Positions 1 to 25,546 of a DNA stretch of 25,546 nucleotides are shown piece by piece (positions within the stretch are counted from its first letter, which is position 1; the number at the start of each line of letters is the position of its first letter). The notes under the pieces are model-generated. The model was not told the DNA's origin and did not search any database. It worked only from the letters and a program-made list of their open reading frames with translations. The position numbers and the translations under genes were made by a program. Source of the DNA: Saccoglossus kowalevskii (Eukaryota; Hemichordata; Enteropneusta; Harrimaniidae); NCBI RefSeq assembly GCF_000003605.2, contig NW_003119425.1, positions 916,276 through 941,821 of the forward strand, given 5' to 3'.

Positions 1-92
1 ACGACGACGGACGACGACGACGACGGCGGCGACGACGGACAATCACTCATATGATAAGCTCCGCTCGACAAAGTCGACAGCGGAGCTAAAAA
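1..92 (+). mobile_element. 3' end of a Helentron/pearl-like element, cut by the window edge
   Basis: An ACGACGACGG-type microsatellite (1-39) leads into AATCACTCATATGATA. A hairpin follows at 57-87, with arms AGCTCCGCTCGAC and GTCG-AC-AGCGGAGCT and an AAA loop. An A-run follows. The same sequence ends the element at 10154-13904. The body lies outside the window. Confidence 0.75.
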
Positions 93-810
93 ACTGTTCA
101 TTCTTATCGTACCCACCATATGATTTTTTTTTTTTTATTCCGTAATGATATTAGCTGGCAGCTACATCCAAGCATATTTGCAGGTTCACATAGCACCACA
201 ACATACCAACAAGTCCTAAAATTTGAACTATTGGAAATCGGATTGGAAAACTATTGGATTTTACTGATTACAATGTCAACCAATGTCTGGTAAAAGACAC
301 TTTATACTGGGTAGAGGTGCTAAGTATGGGAAATGTAATCACTAACACAAGTTCTCACTCTATCACCTGGCACCTAATTTGCATATAGGTGCAGTGAATA
401 TTCTTAGAATTGTTTTTTTTAACTAAAATTTGTCAACAAAATCACTAATACCGGTACTACTAATAAAACTTCCAAATATTTAGCAATTAGGAAAACAGAA
501 AAAAAAAAGAAACTGCACAAACCACAAAGCAGATAGATGTGTCCTGGTGACATTTACAAACTAATATCAGTTAGTACAAAGGATTATGGGTAATTGCAGG
601 CAGTGTCGTACATGTACTCCAGTTGCACCTATGAAATAATTGGATTACTTTTGCTGCCAGTCGTTTCACTACATTCCTACAGGGCAGACTGTCTGGGCAG
701 AAAAATTTTAATCAACTGCTACAATTACATAATTAGACAGGTGAATGACCAGCAGCGTTTCGTGACTGTCAACATTTTGTGTGTTTCGAACAAGTACGCA
801 CAGAAGAAGA
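93..810. other. Non-coding flank, no feature seen
   Basis: AT-rich, with several homopolymer T/A runs. A 100-codon + strand frame at 594-896 runs into the hairpin MITE and has no recognisable similarity. Confidence 0.6.
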
Positions 811-928
811 AAAAAAGTCACGCAGCAGTACCATTTCTGGTACAAAATAAGATAGAATATACTTGCACATTAGATGGTACATACTGCATTATTTAGTACC
901 AGAAACGGTACTGCTGCGTGACTTTTTG
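811..928. repeat. Hairpin MITE with near-perfect 33-bp arms
   Basis: The left arm (811-843) contains AGTCACGCAGCAGTACC and TTCTGGTAC. The right arm (896-928) is its inverse with one mismatch (AAACGG for AAATGG). The loop is 52 bp. It lies 3' of the recognised CSN1 exons. Confidence 0.9.
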
Positions 929-2437
929 TATTAAAATTGTACAACCGATAGTTGATTGACAAAAGGTCAAATTACAAAACAAACGTATAATAAATTAGAA
1001 AACGTACATTTCAAAAGATCAAAAATGAAGTCCTCAGCTTACAATCGTTATTTTTAACTCAACTGTCATGCCTCATCCATCCAGCTTGAATTAGTTATGC
1101 TCTGACAGCCACCGAAGCATTCTGGTTTCACCAGCTGAACTCATTATAAATATTAGCGTAAAATAGGGTATCAACACTGCAGGAAACTATGATTTCCTTG
1201 GTAATTTACTCTGCTTAAATATAGCAACATTTGCTATTGATGCCATGGTTACACAACATCTCAGCTCTATGAGCCGAAAATTTCAAAAGATCACTTTGCG
1301 AAAACACTTATAATCATTTAACACGTGCAAATTTAATATCCTCAGGGCTATGGAGATGTCGGGATAAATGACGTCTTGCTTTGTTGAGAGCACAAATAGA
1401 GAGAGACTTCAACAGTCTGTGTAACAATTATCTCTTTGTGAAATTGTTAAGTATTAACACAAGATTCAGTCAGTCACTTCTTATATTTATCTTTACAGTG
1501 TAAAAATAATCCAGTCATTTTTTTTTTTAAATGTAATACCTGATGTAATAACACTAGCTAACATCGTACTGGCTTTATAGAATCTAACATCAACCAGCAA
1601 TTCATTGTGGACTGAATCATTCAAACATGATTTAGATTGACCATAGACACAATTGTGTCATTTACAGAAGTTAGCACACAAGCTATATTGTCTATATTCT
1701 TATGTGTAGAGGAATTCATTTGGTAGGTAAAACAACTGATTTTTTTTTATTAATTTTGGATTAAACCTAAACAGATTCTCCCCCCTTATATGGTTCCTAC
1801 TTTGTTATTATTGCTATGAATCTGACATGTAAGCAATATATTGAATAAATAATTTAATTGTAGTCATAAATCAAACCTCCATATACAGACAATCTTGGCA
1901 TGAATTGTTACAGACACGTTTCTGATTAATACTTTACCACTGGAACTGCTTTAGTGTGGGACTGTTAACTCGCAGACTTGACACCTAATGTTCTCAAGAG
2001 ACAACTTCATAAATCATTGGAAATCTTGTTACATTGACTAAGTCTGGGGTAATTGTACGGAGACATACACCTTTACGGCGCAAAACGGAGTATGAAACTG
2101 TGATGTATCATATTTTTAGACATGAAGCGTAGACTGACAACTGACACTTCTTGGCTCGTAATAGCAGGATAGTGAATTAATGAGATAAACTTTGGGTATG
2201 AAGCGAAAGTAAGGGAGGCAAAAATCAATAGGATGTTTGTTATCTCAATGTGTTAAAAACAGTAGACGTTGCAATTAATTCTATGAATTAAATTAATTCT
2301 TTGTTGTTATGAACGAACAGATAAAAATGATGGGGCTCTTCTTAATCATTCATGAACCTTACAAGGGCATCAAACTTAATACTGTAGAGTAAGAGCATAT
2401 AACAATTTCATAGCAAGGAAGTATGTTTTTATATACA

Positions 2438-2438
<1 letters not shown>
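929..2438. other. Non-coding flank, no feature seen
   Basis: AT-rich DNA with poly-A and poly-T runs. I found no exon with convincing splice sites, no RNA gene and no clear repeat. It may be 3' flank or part of the terminal CSN1 intron. Confidence 0.6.

Positions 2439-2508
<70 letters not shown>
2439..2508. repeat. (TA)n microsatellite, about 35 units
   Basis: This is an uninterrupted alternating TA run of about 70 bp. It produces Tyr-Ile repeat frames on the minus strand that are not genes. Confidence 0.98.
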
Positions 2509-2510
<2 letters not shown>

Positions 2511-3170
2511 TTTCAGCGGGAAACAAAGATCGCAAATGCAATTCAACCAAGTAAGAACCCACGAGACACTTTTCTTTAATAGGCAATCCCTGGTGAGCTC
2601 ACTGTAAGTAGCCAACTTATGTATAGCACTTGAGAAATGCCCAACACCGCAATGCTGTTAGGCTGAATAAGACAGTCATACAAGCGAGGTATTATGTAAC
2701 CATAATCACTCATATGGTGGCAATGCAGGGACAATGCCTGTATTGATTAGCGGTGAAAAGCCTCCAGGCAGAAAGCAGATATAAAGCAACTGTGGGCAAG
2801 GTTTGAAAACATCATTATAGAAAATAAAATAAAAAAAATATAATCCAAGCCTCTCAATGAACACGGCAGTCACACTATGAGTAGTAATTTTTCAGGAAAG
2901 CAATTTAGTTAGGCAGCTCTATCTTTAAGTTTACCGTGGGGTTTACATCCAGATGATGCACAACATTTTTTTTTTTAAATCACATTCTACTTTGTAAATT
3001 AAAACCGAGACTTTGTTATAATTGGTGCGATATGATAAAGTATTAATCAAAGCGCATTAATAATAATGGTGAAATGAAGAATTTGTTCATATTCTTTGCG
3101 CACATGTTTCTATAATAAACTAGGTGAATGAACTACAGATGTAAATTTCAGGTTTTTTCACAGTGATTTT

Positions 3171-3234
3171 ACAATAATCACAGGAAATGGCTGCAGTCGT
3201 ATACAATAATCACAGGAAATGGCTGCAGTCGTGC
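3171..3234. repeat. 32-bp direct duplication
   Basis: ACAATAATCACAGGAAATGG plus CTGCAGTCGT occurs twice in direct succession (3171-3202, 3203-3234), differing only at the last two bases. It is a recent local duplication. Confidence 0.95.
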
Positions 3235-3306
3235 AGGAGGAAATGTCTGAAAACATGTACAAAAGGGAGCACAAGTAGAGCTCTGCATTGAAGGTATGAA
3301 ACACAG

Positions 3307-3426
3307 TGCTTGGGGGAGCTATTGAATGTAGTGGGGTGCTTGGGGAAGCTATTGAATGTAGTGCGGTGCTTGGGGAAGCTATTGAATGTAGTGCGGTGCT
3401 TGGAGGAATATGGAACATAGTGTTGT
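3307..3426. repeat. 30-bp minisatellite, four units
   Basis: Units begin GTGCTTGGGG(A/G)AGC and contain TATTGAATGTAGTG, at 3307, 3337, 3367 and 3397; the last is diverged. Flanking copies of GCATTGAAGG(T/C)ATG lie on both sides. Since 30 is a multiple of three, all frames stay open through it, which explains the apparent repetitive proteins on both strands. Confidence 0.95.
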
Positions 3427-3596
3427 GCATTGAAGGCATGGAACACTGCAGACAGACAAAAAAACCATACTTTGAGATTTCAAGCACGTGCCGACATGAA
3501 AACTGTTAGCAGAACATCAAAAGCAAATGAATTAGAAGATGCACTGATGACTAGAGAACACAGACTGGTGAATCATTAAACTGTAATGGATCTCAC

Positions 3597-3624
3597 CTCC
3601 GTTGCCTGTGAGGCAGGGAGCCCC
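3597..3624 (-). CDS. Candidate small CSN1 C-terminal exon
   Basis: The best-looking acceptor downstream of the last certain exon is a long pyrimidine tract, CTTTGCTCTTCTTCTCCCAG, at 3644-3625. It is followed by 28 bp and a strong donor, GGAG|GTGAGA. Read from phase 0 it gives G-A-P-C-L-T-G-N-G. CSN1 tails after HVK are short, Gly/Ser/Pro-rich and poorly conserved, so sequence cannot confirm it. Without splicing at that donor the frame runs on to a stop about 21 residues later. A terminal exon after it is not identified. Confidence 0.35.
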
Positions 3625-3644
3625 CTGGGAGAAGAAGAGCAAAG

Positions 3645-5613
3645 GAAAGAAATGAGAGAAGATTAAAGTAACAATGGTGTCAGTGTTTTTTTATTGCAAA
3701 AACAAATGTGTTTGAGAGAGACAAGTAAATACAAAAACTGACATGGAATGATCTCCACAAAATGGTAACATAGACGTAATACCAGGATTATACCATTGGT
3801 TTCATGGAACCGAAACCAGACGTGTGCTGAAAGTGCTCCTGTGTGCTAATTATTTATTATCATATATTCCAATTAGTGCAAAAGTGAATATCATTATAGT
3901 TTAGTTCAATTAGTTGCGGATAGATATCATTAGGATAATTATAATAATCCCACTTAGATCCGTTTATAGTCCCAAAAATGTTTGTCTTACACATTCTTGA
4001 ACCAATGTATACTGTCCACGTTCACAACATGCAATGACAATGAGTTTCATTGATGAACAATTCTCATCAGCAAGCTGTACTTTCTCATGTCCAGTCATGC
4101 ATGGAGTTCAAATCTACTTGCGCAATAAACTGTAAAAGTGCTTTCATCTTAGAGCAGTATAGTCTCATAATTTTGGCCATCAAACATTATTTTAATTGTA
4201 ATTGTAACACCTAATGAATTCATAATCACTGAATTTGAGTCAGTCAAGGTTTAACTATAATTTATATTCTGAAAACCAGACCATTTTTAAAATTGATTAT
4301 TTTTACTATATGTGTGACGTTAGAATATTAATGATTTACGTTATTCTCTCTTACATATTATGTATTGCGATGTAAATAAGAACCGACTCAGTCAGTGGTA
4401 TTTTGGCCAAGATGCAGTCAGTGACACATATATACAGATATCATACCATAAAAACTTGATGACATTGAAATTTGACTGTCAATTTATCATCTCCTAGCAG
4501 TCACCAATGCAAACCAATCAACATGTAACTTGTCGCAGCTCAATAATAGCCAACAAATAAACCACACATTGTGAACTGTATCACCCAAAATGGTACTCCA
4601 ATTCAACTTATACAATTGTGATATGTGAAAAGGAGGTCAACATGTCGAGAAAGTACATTGACCCAGTTTTCAGTCACCGAGATCACCTGGGATTAACATT
4701 TGACGACAACGCTTCTCAACTGAGTATTAAATTTGAATCAGTTGATACATTTCAGGAGAGAACATAGAAAGCCCAATTTTATTACATTCAGCCAGATTTA
4801 TGGTACACTATAAACTGTTTAATTTTCACCGCAATACACTTTCACAAATTGGTAATTGAAAGGTATCCATGAGAATCAAATTTCACGAAAATTACTGTGA
4901 TCTTAACTCCAAATTTGTTCCTGCCAAAATTTGGAAGCAAAATTCTATACAATCAGTTATTTTATCACAATTTCTTCATTAGCCTTGGAATAAATTTAAT
5001 TTGGACTTTTCCTATTACCTACAGATTTTAATTAAAAATTTAAAAAAAATAGTGAAAAATTATTTTCACTGCTAAAACAATTTGGAAACAGACTAAAGCA
5101 GCTTACTACACATCAATAATTAATCCCACAAACAGAACATATTTATAAATCAACAACATACACTACCAGATTTTGGGGTGGTTAATTGAGAATTTGCCGA
5201 ATAACTAAATGTTTTTTACAATTTTGTTCATTGGTATGTTGACAACCCAATTTTATTGTACTAGGAACACTACTGGAGGCTATTAAAATACCGGTTCAAC
5301 ATGGGAGTCATGCATGGTTAGATCTCGACCAGTTTTGCAACACTTGTTACATTTATCAGGACAACCTTAATTCTCATGTGGTACATTTTTAAATTCTGAT
5401 TCAAGAAGAAACAAGTTAAACACAAGTAACATTGGAAATATACAATGTTTTAACTCAGATGCTGTGGCAGGAATTCAACTTTAGATCATAAGAAGACGTA
5501 TGTGTGTGGGAGTTGAGTTGCTGACACCCCAGGATGATGAAAAACTCAATCTCAAATGAATCGATAGAAATGCAAGGTAGATTTCCGCTGTTACCTTTTG
5601 TGTACGACACATA
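3645..5613. other. Probable CSN1 3'-most intron, no feature seen
   Basis: AT-rich DNA without recognisable coding sequence on either strand. If the candidate exon at 3597-3624 is real, this belongs to the GC-AG intron that starts at 6557. Confidence 0.5.
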
Positions 5614-5665
5614 TGGCTTTATTACGGGAATACCACAAGGTATGCATGAAGATAGTCTGGCAATC
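5614..5665. repeat. Related arm of the 22497-22608 fold-back family
   Basis: TTATTACGGGAATACCACAA followed by GGTATGCATGAAGATAGT matches the arm TTATTACGAGGATACCAAAA, GTATGCATGAAGACAGT of the other copy. No clear partner arm is seen nearby, so it is probably a broken copy. Confidence 0.5.
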
Positions 5666-5728
5666 GCCTCAGTGATCATATCGACCACACATGGGGGATG
5701 CATATTTATGCGATATTCTTATTATTAG

Positions 5729-6557
5729 ACATCAGTTTTCCTTCATGCAGTAATAAGTTAAAAGTAATTGGGTTTGTGTTTTAATGCGATACAAATATGA
5801 TGTATATTTTTACAAATGAGGAAGATATTCAAATTCTTTAACACTTTCAAACTTTTTGTTTTAGGAATGGATAAAATCAGATGTATAACAATACATCATA
5901 TATATAAAGAGATTTAATGAGCAGTGGTCATTGCTTCATGCATGTCCTACATACACATGGGTCTCATATAAATAAAATATTCTGTGACATTCACTGTTGC
6001 AACATTACATCACCCACCTTAAATTAGGTAAAAAATTTTTGGTGATTGTAAGCTATCGAAGTTGAGTCATCGATAGTAATTAGTGCAAGTCATGATATCT
6101 GTTAGAAGAGAACATTGAATTATGGGAAATCCAATGCTTATCTACACTAATGTTGCACAGGCGCGACGTGATGTGACGAGCACTGCCCTTTGAGAATAAA
6201 TCATAGGTGAGGATACCTCATTACAACAAGTACATCTACATTATGCCTAAACTAAACTCAAGGAAATAAACAGATAGGAGACTCGCATGACAACATTGAC
6301 TGACCAATCAAACATGATCACACGCACAATGACGAGTACGTTTCGCAGTTGGCAAAAGACACAACAACTACAGCGACTGACATCAAGAATGCATACATAT
6401 ATATATATACATCAATCACTCAATGATAAATAACTACCGGTAGTAGATTTCAGTTTAAAACACTTGAAAAGAGCGAAGGAGGACACAAGTAGTATGCTAA
6501 CCATGCTAGAGAGCTCCACGAGGAAAGCCATTTTGCAGCTTATGAAGATGTACTTGC
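5729..6557 (-). other. CSN1 intron beginning at the GC donor
   Basis: The donor GCAAGT is at 6557-6552. The remainder is AT-rich with a short ATATAT run near 6397; nothing else recognised. Confidence 0.6.
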
Positions 6558-24105
<17,548 letters not shown>

Positions 24106-24300
24106 CTGTCAATAGATTAATAAATATATGTACATCAACACTAATATTCTACAATGTGCACTAACCTGCATTTTATCTAATACTTATTATGTGTGTGGCA
24201 CTGGATTTTCTGACAAAGTTACTTTTTTATAAAAATTCAAAGAATAGGTTATTAAAGGTCCAGATATATCAAGGAGTTACTTGTATAAAGTTTAATGACA

Positions 24301-24435
24301 TACTGTAAAATACTTTATTTTAGCTGGAATTAATTTTCGCTGAAAAGACTTTTTGGGCGTTTTGTATGGAATTTATTTTCAATGATTTCTGATGAAGTTG
24401 AATGTAAAAGATAGGAAAATAGGTATATTTTGATT
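24301..24435. mobile_element. Palindromic MITE, family 1, copy C (truncated)
   Basis: The copy begins TACTGTAAAATACTTTATTT and matches copy B through the TTTTGTATGGAATTTATTTT region to AGGTATATTTTGA. The second arm is missing, so it is a broken copy. Confidence 0.7.
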
Positions 24436-24860
24436 GTCAATTGTCATTACGATTGTTCAACATAAATAGACTGCGGTTTTATTTATATTTACATATTTTC
24501 AGGTTAATAAATTAAAACATCATGATTGAAATTAAAAGTTTGCACATGAAGTTCAAATAACAAAATTCACAGTTTGCATAATTTTAACCTTCACTGTATC
24601 ACATGTACGACTATTTAAAAAACATAATTTAGAACACCACACGCAACCACATATATGCTATAGGCACATCAATTGCACAGAAAGAGTCTCCAGACACTAG
24701 GTACAGATACCCAACCAAAAAAACGATTTACCTTCCAACATAGTGATATTTTTAAATTAATGTTACGGTACTATCAACCATTGGAAAGTATCATTATTAA
24801 TTTGAACTGAGTAAAACATCATATGATGATGAACTCCTACAGCAATTGTATTTATCGTTA

Positions 24861-25211
24861 AACCACAGTCCCTCAACACCCGGTTGGGAAACGCCTTTGT
24901 TCTAAGGTGTTAATCCCCCGTTCGCTGGTAACAGTGCGCGTTATGCTTGTGGAGTGAAGCCGATGACGTCATAGCATCACAGCGTCTTCCTGATTTTGAA
25001 TTGTCTTCCGTTCGGCTCCAGTGAAACTTGTGCCGTTTTATACAGTTTATTCCGAAATTATTCTTAGATACGCAGGTAATAGTACTCGTAAAGACTTTCT
25101 GATAAGGTACGTATAATTTAAAAGGTATATTCATTGAATTAATTTAAAAAATCAAGATTTCAATTTCAGACCGTCACAGTCACCACCGGTCAGTGTTGAG
25201 GGACTGTGGTT
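24861..25211. mobile_element. 351-bp TTAA-flanked inverted-repeat element (MITE)
   Basis: The 19-bp terminal repeat AACCACAGTCCCTCAACAC (24861-24879) recurs inverted at 25193-25211. TTAA lies at both boundaries (24858-24861 and 25210-25213), as for piggyBac-type insertion, although it overlaps the repeat ends. The interior is GC-richer than its surroundings. A 74-codon minus-strand frame at 24910-25134 looks fortuitous. Confidence 0.75.
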
Positions 25212-25546
25212 AAACATACCACACAATTACTTGGCTAATATGAAACACTGCCACACTCACTATTTAATTACAGCAACTAACTACCGGTACCAAAGTATTC
25301 ATTAGTATTTAGCAACAATTCCAATATCTACACTACTAAAATATCAGGGTCATTAAACTATATTGTTGCCTGTGTTTCTTTCTTTTTTTTTTTTAAGATT
25401 TGACATGTGACATAATATGCATCATATAGTAAATATACAGTAATGGTTTATACAGTGTTCACAAGGTACATGTCGTCAATTCAGAAGTTACTTGTCAACA
25501 GTCAAAAATTACTGAGCAAATTCATAAATTCATTTTCAACATCATA
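25212..25546. other. Upstream CSN1 intron or 5' region, no feature seen
   Basis: AT-rich with a poly-T run near 25383. The missing first coding exon was not found here. Confidence 0.5.

Noticed and set aside
2359-2615. Minus-strand proteins with long Tyr-Ile repeats
   Set aside because: They are translations of the (TA)n microsatellite.
3210-3248. Terminal CSN1 exon after the acceptor-like TGTTTTCAG near 3248
   Set aside because: The pyrimidine tract is poor, and the encoded sequence is only the 32-bp duplication read in frame, with no resemblance to CSN1 tails.
3158-3509. Repetitive small proteins on both strands
   Set aside because: They are produced by the 30-bp minisatellite, whose length keeps frames open. 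There is no start context, splice site or similarity.
24910-25134. First coding exon of CSN1
   Set aside because: The 74-codon frame lies inside the TTAA-flanked element. It contains no recognisable leader sequence and no donor leading in phase to 24105.

Overview
The window is animal genomic DNA: AT-rich, intron-dense and full of DNA-transposon debris. The only protein-coding gene I can support is a single large gene on the minus strand, COP9 signalosome subunit 1 (CSN1, also called GPS1). Eleven exons, running from 24105 down to 6558, are each bounded by AG acceptors and GT (once GC) donors. Joined, they keep one open frame of exactly 450 codons that I recognise as CSN1 from shortly after its N-terminus to just before its variable tail. 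The first coding exon (about 10 residues in vertebrate CSN1) is not seen and probably lies beyond 25546. The last coding exon is uncertain; a 28-bp candidate sits at 3597-3624.

Layout from left to right. 1-92 is the 3' end of a Helentron/pearl-like element. 93-3596 is 3' flank or terminal-intron DNA with a hairpin MITE, a TA microsatellite and minisatellites. 3597-9523 holds the C-terminal exons. 8650-9463 is a tandem array made of the 3' half of a CSN1 exon plus its splice donor. 10154-13904 is a pearl-like element with a 157-bp core repeat, split by a 2.76-kb hAT-like insertion that contains the 818-bp assembly gap. 13938-22977 holds the central exons, with a 2.2-kb and a 1.5-kb terminal-inverted-repeat element in the introns. 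24019-24105 is the most N-terminal exon visible. 24861-25211 is a TTAA-flanked inverted-repeat element.

The pearl-like architecture (ACGACGG-type microsatellite, roughly 160-bp core tandem repeats and a 3' palindrome) points to a mollusc, probably a bivalve. This is inference from element type, not from a search. CSN1 is the PCI-domain scaffold subunit of the eight-subunit deneddylase that removes NEDD8 from cullins.

The most unusual structure is the exon-derived array just downstream of the exon at 9386-9523. The last 78 bp of that exon and the first 4 bp of its intron are repeated in an 82-bp unit. This places eight extra, mostly consensus 5' splice sites behind the real one. Read-through of the real donor meets a stop within four codons, so use of any extra donor would truncate CSN1.
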